Shown: positions 34,617 through 43,798, numbered from the stretch's first letter. The stretch: 64,000 bases of DNA from Tepidibacter aestuarii (GCF_934924865.1 NZ_OW235315.1:2480001-2544000), one strand, 5' to 3'. The notes: a model not told the origin generated them from the letters alone. Program-made: numbers and translations.

Positions 34617-35981
34617 CTAAATACTGCGCTTACCTTTCTTATATTCATACATCAATTTATCCGCTCTAGCTATTAATTCCTTGATATCTATTGGATTTTC
34701 AGGGTCAAAATATGCATATCCTATACTCATAGATATATTAAATGGATGATCATTTTTATTGTTAAATTCCATTTGTTTATCTAAAAGTTTGTTTATTAGT
34801 TCTTTTCCATACTGTTCATCTACATCCATACATAGAGCTGCAAACTCATCTCCACCTATTCTTGCAAGTACGTCATTTTCATTAAAAGTATTTTTTAAAA
34901 TATTTGAAGCCCCAACTAATGCACAGTCTCCTTGAATATGAGATAGATTATCGTTGATAACCTTCATACCATCAATATCAATAAAAAATAATACCATTCC
35001 TTTTCTATTCCGTTTTGCAAATTTAATTTTATGTTCAACTATACTAAAAAAACCTCTTCTATTATATAATGATGTAAGTTCATCTGTAAGAGATTGAATT
35101 TTTAGCTTTTCACGAAGACGTACCTTTTCAGTAGTATCTCTAATAGATAAAAGATATGCATCCTTACCTTCCCAACCTGTTTCTGAAATACACACTTCTC
35201 CAATAATTTGATTGCCATGTCTATCATTTATTGTAGTTTCTTTAATTCCATTTTTGATTTCATCAAAATCTAAAATATCAAATATTAATTCTTCATAGTT
35301 TTCTCCAAATAACTTGTTTGCTGCGGGATTAAGATATAGTATTTTTTTATAGTGGTTAATTACTACCAGAGCATCTGTATTGCTTTCTAGAATTCCTCTG
35401 TAATTTTTTTCAAGCTTTCTAATAGTTTCAAATGCTTTTTTTAATTCATCATTTGCATTCTCAAGTTCTTTACTTTTTTGCACAGCATTTTCAAATGTAG
35501 AAAGCAGAAGATCTATTATTTGTATTCTTTCTGAATTAATAAAATGCTTTTCTCCCGCGAAAAATACTTCTATACCCATTTCTCCAATTTTATTTTTTCT
35601 CAACTCAACATTAATAAGCATATGCTGGATTCGAGAAAGAAGAAATTTTTCATTATATGGTTTTGTGATAAAGTTATCCGCCTTAACCTTCAGCCCTTTT
35701 ATAACGTCTATAGGATCTGAAAGTGATGTAAGCAAAATAACTGGAATGTGGCTTAACTTATAATCCTCTTTAATTTTTTGACATAGCTTATAACCATCCA
35801 TGTTAGGCATAAGTATATCTGTTACTACTAAATCAGGTATAAATTTATTAATGTATTCTAAAGCTTGCACTCCATCATTTGCAATTATTACTTTATAATT
35901 TCTTTTCTCAAGAATAAATTTTAGTTGTTCAGCTTGAGTTAGACTATCTTCAACAACTAAAATTTGTATTTCTTTATTCAT
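34617..35981 (-). CDS. Response regulator with PAS and GGDEF domains (WspR-like diguanylate cyclase)
   Basis: A 454-residue output protein. The receiver domain (1-120) has the acidic pair E11/D12, phospho-acceptor Asp55 (VVTDILMPNMDGY) and Lys107. A short helical region leads to a PAS domain (about 190-285), then a GGDEF domain (about 290-454) with intact RIGGDEF at 374-380. The position of the inhibitory RxxD site reads NEND, so product inhibition may be lost. It is the last gene of the cheR-cheW-mcp-cheA-cheB cluster, 49 bases after cheB, and is the likely partner phosphorylated by CheA. WspR of Pseudomonas has REC and GGDEF but no PAS. Confidence 0.9.
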   Translation of the reverse strand: MNKEIQILVVEDSLTQAEQLKFILEKRNYKVIIANDGVQALEYINKFIPDLVVTDILMPNMDGYKLCQKIKEDYKLSHIPVILLTSLSDPIDVIKGLKVKADNFITKPYNEKFLLSRIQHMLINVELRKNKIGEMGIEVFFAGEKHFINSERIQIIDLLLSTFENAVQKSKELENANDELKKAFETIRKLEKNYRGILESNTDALVVINHYKKILYLNPAANKLFGENYEELIFDILDFDEIKNGIKETTINDRHGNQIIGEVCISETGWEGKDAYLLSIRDTTEKVRLREKLKIQSLTDELTSLYNRRGFFSIVEHKIKFAKRNRKGMVLFFIDIDGMKVINDNLSHIQGDCALVGASNILKNTFNENDVLARIGGDEFAALCMDVDEQYGKELINKLLDKQMEFNNKNDHPFNISMSIGYAYFDPENPIDIKELIARADKLMYEYKKGKRSI

Positions 35982-36030
35982 TTATATTTTTCCCCTCCCT
36001 ATATATAATAGCTACTACTATGATTAAAAT

Positions 36031-37062
36031 CTATATTTTTCCGAATAACTCTGCAATTTTTTCAGGTGGAAGGATATATTTAGCTGCATTAAGCTTTATA
36101 GCTTCTCCTGGCATACCATGAATTACAGAAGTTTCCTTATCCTGTGCTACAGTAATTGCTCCTTTATCTTTTAATTCTTTTAATTCTTTAACTCCATCTT
36201 TTCCCATTCCTGTAAGAAGAATTGCCATGGAATTTTTACCATAATAATTTGCAACAGATCTAAATAAGTATGAAACTGATGGCATTAATCCATTTTCTTT
36301 TTCACCTTTATTTAAAAGTATTTTTCCATCATTTCTAACCCCCATATGAAATCCATCAGGTGCAAAATAAATATGTCCAGGCAATGCCTTTTCTCCCTGT
36401 GAAGCTATATGTATAGGATACTCTGTAAATTTAGAAAGCCAATCAATAAGTCCTTCTAAAAATCCAGGCGCTATATGCTGTACAACAAGTATAGGAATTT
36501 TAATATTGGAGGGAAGCTTAGAGAATAAAGTCTGAAGAACAGGAGGCCCTCCTGTAGATACCCCTATAGTTGCTATTTTTAAACCTAAAAAAGCGTTATT
36601 TGCCTTAGTTCTATCTGATAAATTTAGTTTAGTGTTTTTATAATCTGCTTTACGCTTTACAACTTTTACCTCTGACATTAACTTAACCGTATCAGTAATG
36701 TTTTGCGATATTTTATAAAAATTATCGTTATCTATTCCTTCTGGTTTTTCTATAACTGAAACAGCTCCAGCTTCAATAGCCTTAAAAGTTCTATCTACGT
36801 CATTCGAATCAAGCAGCCCACTTATTACTATTATCGGTATAGGATTTGTTTCCATTATCTTTCTTGTTGCTTCAAATCCATCCATTACTGGCATACTTAT
36901 ATCCATAGTTATTATATCAGGCTTATTTTTATTTATAAATTTAATTGCTTTTTCTCCATTATTAACTACTCCAATTACTTCAATATTATCGTCAGAATTT
37001 AGTATATACGTTATTAATTCTTGAGTAGTAGGAGAATCTTCAACTACAAGTACTTTAATCAT
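36031..37062 (-). CDS. cheB: CheB: chemoreceptor glutamate methylesterase/deamidase
   Basis: A 343-residue protein with an N-terminal receiver domain (phospho-acceptor Asp54 in IITMDISMPVMDGF) and a C-terminal methylesterase domain. The catalytic triad is visible as Ser169 (IGVSTGGPP), His196 (VVQHIAPGF) and Asp289 (TGMGKDG). It removes receptor methyl groups when phosphorylated by CheA, giving adaptation. In this cluster it corresponds to WspF. A 131-base gap containing a structured repeat separates it from cheA upstream. CAGGAGTG precedes the start. Confidence 0.94.
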   Translation of the reverse strand: MIKVLVVEDSPTTQELITYILNSDDNIEVIGVVNNGEKAIKFINKNKPDIITMDISMPVMDGFEATRKIMETNPIPIIVISGLLDSNDVDRTFKAIEAGAVSVIEKPEGIDNDNFYKISQNITDTVKLMSEVKVVKRKADYKNTKLNLSDRTKANNAFLGLKIATIGVSTGGPPVLQTLFSKLPSNIKIPILVVQHIAPGFLEGLIDWLSKFTEYPIHIASQGEKALPGHIYFAPDGFHMGVRNDGKILLNKGEKENGLMPSVSYLFRSVANYYGKNSMAILLTGMGKDGVKELKELKDKGAITVAQDKETSVIHGMPGEAIKLNAAKYILPPEKIAELFGKI

Positions 37063-37089
37063 CTTTTACACTCCTGAATAGATTTTTTT

Positions 37090-37200
37090 ATAATGAATAG
37101 GAAATTATAATCTTTAAATACTATATATTAATATAATTTCAATTATTAATTTCAAAAAAGTCTACATTTAATATCTTCAGAATAAAGACTTTTTTATATT
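37090..37200 (+). repeat. Dispersed repeat family 2, copy A
   Basis: This gap between cheA and cheB matches a second element at 50733-50845. Shared blocks are ATAA-Y-GAATAGGAAATTATA, TTTCAAAAAAGT-Y-TACATTTAA, TCTTCAGA and GACTTTTTTATAT (AACTTTTTTATAT in copy B). Ends near 37090 and 37147 can pair, and AAAAAAGTC pairs with GACTTTTTT to make a terminator-like hairpin right after cheA. Confidence 0.65.
37159..37196 (-). terminator. Terminator-like hairpin between cheA and cheB (part of repeat A)
   Basis: AAAAAAGTC and GACTTTTTT arms around an 18-base loop, with T-run on both strands. It partly overlaps the cheA stop region. The cluster is probably read through it to some degree. Confidence 0.5.
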
Positions 37201-39434
37201 AACCTTTTTATAGTTTCTAGTAAATTGTTTTGTCGGAAATCACTTTTTACAATATACGCGCTAGCTCCAACATCTATACCTCGTTCCTTATCTTCTCTTG
37301 ATTCAAGTGAAGTCACAAGAATAACAGGTATTTCAGAAATTTCACTATCATTTCTAATTTTTGCTGTTAATTCGAATCCATCCATTTCAGGCATTTCAAC
37401 ATCTGTTATTACAAGATCAAACTTTTCAGATTTCATCAAATTCCAACCTTGAAGTCCATTCACTGCAGTTTTCACACTATATCCATGGCTTTCTAAAATA
37501 TTCTTCAAAAGAGTTCTTGATGTAATTGAATCTTCTACTACAATGATCATTTTGTTTTGAACAATGTCTTTTTCACTATGATCAATAATATTTAGAGATT
37601 TACTGCCATATTTAAGTGATGATTTTATTAAATCGGATACATCTAATATAGGTACAACTTCTCCTGAGCCTAGAATAGTTGCTCCTGTAATATTTCTAAC
37701 TTTTTTTAATTGTTTATTAAACCTTTTTACAAGTACTTCTTGTTCTATTATTATATCATCTACACTTAAAGCAATCTTGTTTTCCATATCACTTACTACT
37801 AAAACTGAAATTACTTCATTAGAAACTTCTTCTTTTCTTTCATCTTTTAGTTCTAAAATATCTTTTAGCCTTACAATAGGAATTATATATCCATCTAATA
37901 ATATAGTCGCTCTGTTTTCCATTATTTTAACTTCATCTTTTTTAATTCTCATAACCTTTTCAACTTTTCCAGTTGGTATTACAAAATCTTGTTTTTCTAC
38001 CCTTACAATTATTCCTCTATTAGTTGAAATTGTTATAGGAAGCATAATTGTAAATGTAGTCCCCTTTTCTTTTTCACTTTTTACAGTTATCTTACCTTCA
38101 AGCTTTTGTACTTTTTCATGCACAATAGCAAGTCCTAATCCTCTACCGGATATATCAGTAATTATATCACTAGTAGAAATTCCGGATCTAAAAATAAGCA
38201 TTTTTGCACTTTCATCATCAATAACATTAACTTGATCTTGTGTTAAAACATTATTTCTAATAGCTTTTTTCTTTAGTTTCTCGATATCTATTCCTACTCC
38301 ATCATCAGAAATTTCAATTTTCACTGTATCACTGCTTACCTGTACAATATTCAAATTTATTCTCCCTTTAGAAGATTTTTCAATGCCATGGTCAATACAA
38401 TTTCTGATAATATGCATAAGAGGATCTTTCATTTCTTCTAAAATTCTTCTATCAATTTCTACTTCTGTCCCCTTACTTATAAATTGAATTTCTTTACCTA
38501 TATGTCTAGATAAATCCCTGACCATCTTAGGAAATATTTCTATTATAGAAGAAAAAGGAAGCAGCATTATGCTTTTTATATCTTCTATAAAAGTGTCTGT
38601 CATCGTCTCTATTGTTTTTGCCTCATTTTCAGCAGATTTTAGCAAATTATCTATATTAGTTTCTAGCATCTCAATAAATGTATAATTATTTTCTTTTTTC
38701 CATAAACCAAGTAATTCCTTGATTTCTTTAATCTCCTTAGCCCTTTGAATAGAAGAAAGTTTTGCATAAATCATTTCTTCTCCTTGAAGCAACAAAGAAT
38801 CTAATTTAGATTTAGAAACTCTAACAATTTCACTTTTCCTATCTTCAGGAACTTTAATAATATTATTATTTTGTATTTTTATATCTTCTTTAATTTTTAC
38901 ATCTTCAGAAGCTTTTATAATATTAACTTTTCCTTCTTGTACATACTTAGATTTTATATTTATATCAGTTTTTATATCTTTATCACTGTGAACATTCTTA
39001 GGTTTTATTAAATGACTTTTCCCTAAACTACCGGATTCTATTTTTTTTAGTTCACCCATAATCACTGAAATATCTTTAATTTCACCTTCATTTAAAGAAA
39101 GAATATCTTCTATAGTATCCATAGCTTCATTAAAAATATCAAACATTTGCTCATTTAATTCCAATGTTTCTTTTTTTATTTTAGAGAATATATTTTCTAG
39201 AGTATGACAAAGAGTTTCAATTTCTTTCATACTCACTGCTCTTGATGCACCTTTTAAGCTGTGAAATTCTCTATGTATCGTCTCAACAATTGTTTTTTTT
39301 TCTTCTTTAGCAGATATTTTTTCTAATTCAAGCAATGACAAGGAAATAATTCTTAAATGCTCATGAGCTTCTATTGTAAAGGTAGAACGTAACTTTTTAA
39401 AAAATTCAGCATCATTTATATGCATTCCTATCAT
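37194..39434 (-). CDS. cheA: CheA-type histidine kinase with C-terminal receiver domain (hybrid CheA, WspE-like)
   Basis: A 746-residue hybrid kinase. The HPt domain carries phospho-His58 (REFHSLKGASR). No P2 (CheY/CheB-binding) domain is seen; residues 140-205 are a charged linker. A dimerisation helix pair follows (about 210-320). The ATP-binding domain has the N box HIIRNCIDHG (341-350), G1 ISDDGVGID and G2 SGRGLGLAIV; a CheW-like domain covers about 472-605. The C-terminal receiver (about 628-746) has Asp678 (LVITDVEMPEMDGF) and Lys730. This fusion is typical of alternative chemosensory pathways such as Wsp and Frz. AAGGA lies 5 bases before the ATG, which is 8 bases after the receptor stop. 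Confidence 0.93.
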   Translation of the reverse strand: MIGMHINDAEFFKKLRSTFTIEAHEHLRIISLSLLELEKISAKEEKKTIVETIHREFHSLKGASRAVSMKEIETLCHTLENIFSKIKKETLELNEQMFDIFNEAMDTIEDILSLNEGEIKDISVIMGELKKIESGSLGKSHLIKPKNVHSDKDIKTDINIKSKYVQEGKVNIIKASEDVKIKEDIKIQNNNIIKVPEDRKSEIVRVSKSKLDSLLLQGEEMIYAKLSSIQRAKEIKEIKELLGLWKKENNYTFIEMLETNIDNLLKSAENEAKTIETMTDTFIEDIKSIMLLPFSSIIEIFPKMVRDLSRHIGKEIQFISKGTEVEIDRRILEEMKDPLMHIIRNCIDHGIEKSSKGRINLNIVQVSSDTVKIEISDDGVGIDIEKLKKKAIRNNVLTQDQVNVIDDESAKMLIFRSGISTSDIITDISGRGLGLAIVHEKVQKLEGKITVKSEKEKGTTFTIMLPITISTNRGIIVRVEKQDFVIPTGKVEKVMRIKKDEVKIMENRATILLDGYIIPIVRLKDILELKDERKEEVSNEVISVLVVSDMENKIALSVDDIIIEQEVLVKRFNKQLKKVRNITGATILGSGEVVPILDVSDLIKSSLKYGSKSLNIIDHSEKDIVQNKMIIVVEDSITSRTLLKNILESHGYSVKTAVNGLQGWNLMKSEKFDLVITDVEMPEMDGFELTAKIRNDSEISEIPVILVTSLESREDKERGIDVGASAYIVKSDFRQNNLLETIKRLI

Positions 39435-39442
39435 CTCTTTCC

Positions 39443-41488
39443 TTAAATCTTGTATTTTTCAGTTAACTGCTTAAGTCTATATCCCATTTCTTGAAGTCTG
39501 CTTGTTGCCTCTTCTAGCTGTTTCATGCTATCAACATTTTGAATACTAGCCTCGTTTATGCCTTCCATTGCTATTGCTACCTGATCCATTCCAATCAATT
39601 GTTGCTGGCTAGATGCTTCTATCTGTACAGCTGCCTGTGCAGATAGATTTATATTTTCCACAAGTTGGTTTATAGAATGACCTGCTTCACCTGCTTGTTT
39701 CATGCCTGCATCAACAAGCTTTATTCCTTTTTCTGTTGTCATTACAGCTGTATTCGCAGCTTTTTGTATATCTCTTAATATATTTCTTATCTGCTTAGTA
39801 CCTTGCTTTGATTGCTCTGCTAAATTTCTAATTTCTTGTGCCACTATTGAGAATCCTTTTCCATGTTCTCCCGCTTTAGCTGCTTCTATTGAAGCATTTA
39901 CAGCAAGTATATTAGACTGCTCTGAAATAGTGTCAACACTCTCTATAAGCTCACTAATGTTCTGACTCTGCTCACTTAAACCTAGTATACTTTCTGCTAT
40001 TTCTTGCATTTGACTATTGATAACATTCATTCCTTGTAATGTATCTTCTGTTGCCTTATTTCCTAACTTAGATATTTCAAGTGATTTTTTTGCATTATTT
40101 GAAACATTTTTTGTTTTTTCACTTGATACATATACCGTCTGTTTTACCTCTTCAACTGTCGCTGTCGTTTCACTAACTGCTGAAGAAGTTTGAGCTGCTC
40201 CTGTTGTAACTTGGGTAAGAGAAACTGTAATTTCATTAACAGAAGCTGCGAGTACATCTACTCCATTAATAGTTTCCTTTGTTTGTTCTTTAAGATTTTT
40301 CAGCATATTCCTAATCGCTTGTGTCAAAATTCCTATTTCATCTGATCTTTTTTCTTCATCTAATTCAACAGTTAAATCTCCCGTAGCTATTCTTGAAGCC
40401 ACATTTGCGATTTTCATCAAAGGAGTTGCAATATTAGACGATATAATAATTGAAAATATTATTATTAATATTGCTGCAACTATTAAAATAACTGTCGTTA
40501 AATTTTTTAATTTATGTACTGATTGAAATGCTTCAGCTTCGTCTATTTTAACAAGTACAGCCCACTCTAAGCCATCAATAGTTAATGGAGTATATGCAAC
40601 AATCGATTCAATACCATGATAATCAATATATGTATCAACAGCTGTCTCTCCAGTTGTTACAACAGCATCTGTTCCTTTTGTTCTTATTTCCTTTAAAAGT
40701 ATAGCTGATTTTTTTGCCTTTATTTTTTCATCTTTCTCATATTCTACAAACCTAGTATTACTTCGTAATTTATAATCCTGTCCAATTAAAACAACTTCTC
40801 CACTCTCACCAAGTTTTAAAGATTCCCAGTTATTATTATTCGATACAATTTCGTCTATTTCTTCTGTTCCCATTTTAAAAATAAGGACACCAATTTTTTG
40901 ATCTCCTTTAAGAATTGGAGAAGCTATCCCTAAAATTGGCTTTTCATTAGAAGGACTATAGAATTCATAATCTGTTATTGTTGTAAAATCTTTATCACTA
41001 CTATTTCTTGCAACTTCATATGCCTTTGCAATATTTGTATCTTTATAAGGTCCAGTCAAAAGATTCGTCCCAAAATCAGCTTCTTTAAATGCTGAATATA
41101 AAACATTTCCACTTGAATCTACAAGCAACACATCTCCATGCCCTAATTTATCAATAAAATTTATAAATGTAGGATTATATTTTTCATGTACATTATTATA
41201 AGAACCGCTGTTTAATCCAGCCTTCGTAAATTCTTCCATGGCTTCTACAACAGATGGTTCCTGCGCCATATAAGTAATTCTCTCTTGATTCACTTTAAAA
41301 TGATCTTCTATTTCTTGTTTCTTTGTATCCCTTGTAAAAATAAGTTGGTCCGTAGCCAATTTTTGTAAGGTTTTTTCTGATTTGTAATAATTTAATTCTC
41401 CTATAGTAATAGCAGGTATAATAGCTACTATTAAAAAACATATAATCAACCTTGCTTTTAAACTTTTAATCAAATTTTTCTTTGTCAT
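39443..41488 (-). CDS. Methyl-accepting chemoreceptor (dCache-HAMP-MA)
   Basis: A 681-residue transmembrane receptor. TM1 lies at about 15-35 (RLIICFLIVAIIPAITIG), then a large extracytoplasmic dCache-like sensor (about 40-325), TM2 (LTTVILIVAAILIIIFSIII), HAMP (about 355-410) and a long signalling coiled coil. The hairpin tip contains QSNILAVNASIEAAKAGE followed by HGKGFSIVAQEIRNLAEQS. I chose the ATG at 41488, preceded by AAGGGAG; the longer reading from 41509 would need a TTG without a site. In this cluster it takes the place of WspA and is the sensor input. What it senses is not predictable. Confidence 0.93.
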   Translation of the reverse strand: MTKKNLIKSLKARLIICFLIVAIIPAITIGELNYYKSEKTLQKLATDQLIFTRDTKKQEIEDHFKVNQERITYMAQEPSVVEAMEEFTKAGLNSGSYNNVHEKYNPTFINFIDKLGHGDVLLVDSSGNVLYSAFKEADFGTNLLTGPYKDTNIAKAYEVARNSSDKDFTTITDYEFYSPSNEKPILGIASPILKGDQKIGVLIFKMGTEEIDEIVSNNNNWESLKLGESGEVVLIGQDYKLRSNTRFVEYEKDEKIKAKKSAILLKEIRTKGTDAVVTTGETAVDTYIDYHGIESIVAYTPLTIDGLEWAVLVKIDEAEAFQSVHKLKNLTTVILIVAAILIIIFSIIISSNIATPLMKIANVASRIATGDLTVELDEEKRSDEIGILTQAIRNMLKNLKEQTKETINGVDVLAASVNEITVSLTQVTTGAAQTSSAVSETTATVEEVKQTVYVSSEKTKNVSNNAKKSLEISKLGNKATEDTLQGMNVINSQMQEIAESILGLSEQSQNISELIESVDTISEQSNILAVNASIEAAKAGEHGKGFSIVAQEIRNLAEQSKQGTKQIRNILRDIQKAANTAVMTTEKGIKLVDAGMKQAGEAGHSINQLVENINLSAQAAVQIEASSQQQLIGMDQVAIAMEGINEASIQNVDSMKQLEEATSRLQEMGYRLKQLTEKYKI

Positions 41489-41513
41489 ATTTATGTTTTC
41501 TCCCTTCAAATGA

Positions 41514-42002
41514 TTAAATTACATCTTCATTAACAATAATTTTTTCATCTATCATTATATTTTTTATGTTTAAAACAATACTTCTTTCTCTTGTTATTCC
41601 TTTAAAATAGTCAGTATTAAAATTAGTTATAGTTAAAACATTTTTTTGTATTTCTGATAAATAAATATCCTTACATCCTAAAATGCCATCTACAGCTATT
41701 CCAACTTCTATTTCATCACATTTTACAACAATTACTTTTTTTACTTTATCTGCATCTATTTTTTTCATAGTAAAACCAAAAAAATTCCTTATATCTATTA
41801 CTGATATTATTTTTCCTCTAAAATTCATTATCCCTACTATAAACGAAGGTGTACAAGGAAGCATAGTAACATTTTTTATAGAATACACCTCATTTACATA
41901 TCCAATTTCAACTGCATATCTTTGATTGGAATCATCATCATTTATCACAAATTCTAAAATTTCAGTACTTCCAAATCTTCCTTCCTCATTACTTTTTTCC
42001 AT
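41514..42002 (-). CDS. cheW: CheW coupling protein
   Basis: A 162-residue CheW-domain protein that links the receptor to CheA. The SH3-like double barrel is visible with YAVEIGYVNEVYSIKNVTML near the N-terminus and the typical GIMNFRGKIISVIDIRNFFG, followed by VIVVKCDEIEVGIAVDGILG. Only one CheW is present, against two (WspB and WspD) in Pseudomonas. The start lies inside the cheR tail (14-base overlap), with AAGGGAG as ribosome site, so translation is coupled. Confidence 0.93.
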   Translation of the reverse strand: MEKSNEEGRFGSTEILEFVINDDDSNQRYAVEIGYVNEVYSIKNVTMLPCTPSFIVGIMNFRGKIISVIDIRNFFGFTMKKIDADKVKKVIVVKCDEIEVGIAVDGILGCKDIYLSEIQKNVLTITNFNTDYFKGITRERSIVLNIKNIMIDEKIIVNEDVI

Positions 42003-43443
42003 ATAAATCTCCCTTATGGTTTATATTTTTAATCATGTGCTTTAATACTCCAACTGTCATTTCTTCTGAATAAGGAACTACATCCTCTTCATTAAAATTA
42101 TCAAGTAATGTAAGTGTATTTTTAAAATTTTTAGATGCTTGAATATATTTATCTTGTTTCAAATTTAAATTCCCTAAGTCAAAATAAGCCATAATAAAAT
42201 TGTGATCAAGATAAATAGCTTTTTTTAGTGATATAACAGCTTCACTAATATCTCCTTGCTCTTGCTGAATACTGGCAAGAAGATAATAATAAAAAGGATT
42301 TATTTTATCAATAGAAATAGCCTTTTTGCACCATTCGATAGCTTCTTCAAGTTTTCCATCATTAGCAAAAGAAAGAGCTATTATTTCAAATTCCTGTGCA
42401 TCCATCTCCTGTAAATCTAGTTTCTCTTTCTTTGGTAATTCATTCTTACTTTTTATTGTAATATGATTATTTATTTCTAAATTTTTGTTATATGTAATTA
42501 TCTCATTTTTCATTATTTCATTTTGCATTATCAAATTTTCATCTATAATAATATTATTAAAAACATTATTGTCAAACGACTTTACTGAATTATTTTTTTC
42601 AATGCTTTTATTATATAAAAATATATCATTAATATTTACAGGTGTAAAAGAAGTGTCATTAACAAATAAACTTTCAGTGGGTGCTACAATAAGCCAACCT
42701 CCATCTGCAATATTATTGTAAAAGCGGTTAATTATTTTATTAGCCTGATACTTGCTAAAATATATAAGAACATTTCTACAAAATACAATATCTATATCTT
42801 CTATAATCTTCTTATCTAGTATATAAGTTGAATCAGCCAAATTCAAACTATGAAATTCTACAAGTTCTCGTATGTCATCTTTAATCTTATAACTCATATC
42901 ATCCATTCTAATAAAATACTTATTTTTGACACTTGAGTCTACACCTCTAAAAGACCATTCACTGTATATTCCTTCTTTAGCCTTACTAAGAGATGAATGA
43001 TTTATATCAGTGGCAATAATTTCAATATCCCAAGTTTTATAATCTGGAATAAGTTCTTTAACTAAAATTGCTATAGAATAGGCTTCTTCACCAGAAGAAC
43101 AGCCTGTACTCCAAATTCTTAATCTTTTACTAGAACATTTTCTATCATTAATTATATCTGGCAATATTTTTTGTCTCATTACCTCAAATAATTTTTTATC
43201 TCTAAAAAAATAAGTTTCCCCAATAGTAAGGCAGGTCACCAAATTTTTGAGATCTTCTTCAGACAATTTGTTTAAAAGTATTAAATTTATGTATTCTTTA
43301 AAATCAATATTTTTTTGTTTTGCTGCATTAGATATGCTTCTTGAAAGATCTTTAAATCTTTTTTCTGTGAAATGTAAGCCAAACCTTGTTTCTATAAAAT
43401 TATTTATATGATGAAGAACATTTTTCGGAACACCATTGATCAT
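41989..43443 (-). CDS. cheR: CheR chemoreceptor methyltransferase with C-terminal TPR repeats (WspC-like)
   Basis: A 484-residue protein. Residues 1-80 form the all-helical CheR N domain with GETYFFRD at 75-82. The SAM-binding domain (about 85-275) has RIWSTGCSSGEEAYSIAIL at 109-127, EIIATDIN and VFCRNVLIYF. A linker rich in Asn/Ile (about 275-345) leads to about three TPR repeats (FANDGKLEEAIEWCKKAISI, QGDISEAVISLKKAIYLD, QDKYIQASKNFKNTL). CheR adds methyl groups to receptor glutamates. The TPR fusion is typical of alternative pathways such as Wsp. It is the first gene of the cluster; GAGGGAT precedes the ATG. Confidence 0.93.
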   Translation of the reverse strand: MINGVPKNVLHHINNFIETRFGLHFTEKRFKDLSRSISNAAKQKNIDFKEYINLILLNKLSEEDLKNLVTCLTIGETYFFRDKKLFEVMRQKILPDIINDRKCSSKRLRIWSTGCSSGEEAYSIAILVKELIPDYKTWDIEIIATDINHSSLSKAKEGIYSEWSFRGVDSSVKNKYFIRMDDMSYKIKDDIRELVEFHSLNLADSTYILDKKIIEDIDIVFCRNVLIYFSKYQANKIINRFYNNIADGGWLIVAPTESLFVNDTSFTPVNINDIFLYNKSIEKNNSVKSFDNNVFNNIIIDENLIMQNEIMKNEIITYNKNLEINNHITIKSKNELPKKEKLDLQEMDAQEFEIIALSFANDGKLEEAIEWCKKAISIDKINPFYYYLLASIQQEQGDISEAVISLKKAIYLDHNFIMAYFDLGNLNLKQDKYIQASKNFKNTLTLLDNFNEEDVVPYSEEMTVGVLKHMIKNINHKGDLYGKK

Positions 43444-43570
43444 TTTTATCCCTCTACTTAATTTTGAGATTTTTAATTTATATATAATAGTCCCTTTTAT
43501 TATATATCATATCAAATCCAGCATAAATGTTTTTTTAGATTCCATAACATTATAAACATTACAAAAACTA

Positions 43571-43754
43571 AAAAATTCATCTAGTTGCTAGGCACTGATT
43601 CATGTCGCAAACGATTCCTACGGGCTCCGTTCTCAAAATTCACATGCGTTCATGACGCCAACAAGTCTAACGACTCTGTTGCTTAAAATAGTTGTAAGCA
43701 TAGTTATTTCATCAATGTTATTCACAAAATAGAAATTTTATAATCCCTTACTGT
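43571..43754 (+). repeat. Dispersed repeat family 1, copy R3 (internally duplicated)
   Basis: The 5' half appears twice in tandem: 43571-43634 with hairpin AACGATTCC-TACG-GGGCTCCGTT, then 43635-43754 with CAACAAGTC-TAAC-GACTCTGTTG. The distal part (ATCAATGTTATT, GAAATTTTATAATCCCTTA) occurs once. The element runs straight into the terminator at 43757. The 388-base gap 43444-43831 thus holds the cheR promoter region, R3 and this terminator. Confidence 0.7.
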
Positions 43755-43756
43755 AT

Positions 43757-43798
43757 AAAAAGACCATACTAAATTACTTTAGTATGGCCTTAGATTTT
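43757..43798 (-). terminator. Intrinsic terminator after the relic regulator
   Basis: CCATACTAAA and its complement with flanking AAG/CTT pairs, followed by TTTTTATAC on the minus strand. Confidence 0.75.

Noticed and set aside
37777..38235. 152-codon plus-strand frame inside cheA
   Set aside because: It lies antisense to the CheA ATP-binding and CheW-like domains, is Ser/Ile/Phe-rich as expected of an AT-rich shadow, and has no ribosome site.
43585..43640. GCAAAC segment in repeat R3 as a c-di-GMP (GEMM) riboswitch
   Set aside because: The second conserved GEMM helix and its tetraloop receptor are not present, and the segment is part of the dispersed repeat.
43571..43754. Regular repeats of family 1 as a CRISPR remnant
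   Set aside because: Copies are dispersed over 60 kb, are 60-180 bases long, vary in their stems and lack spacers or cas genes.
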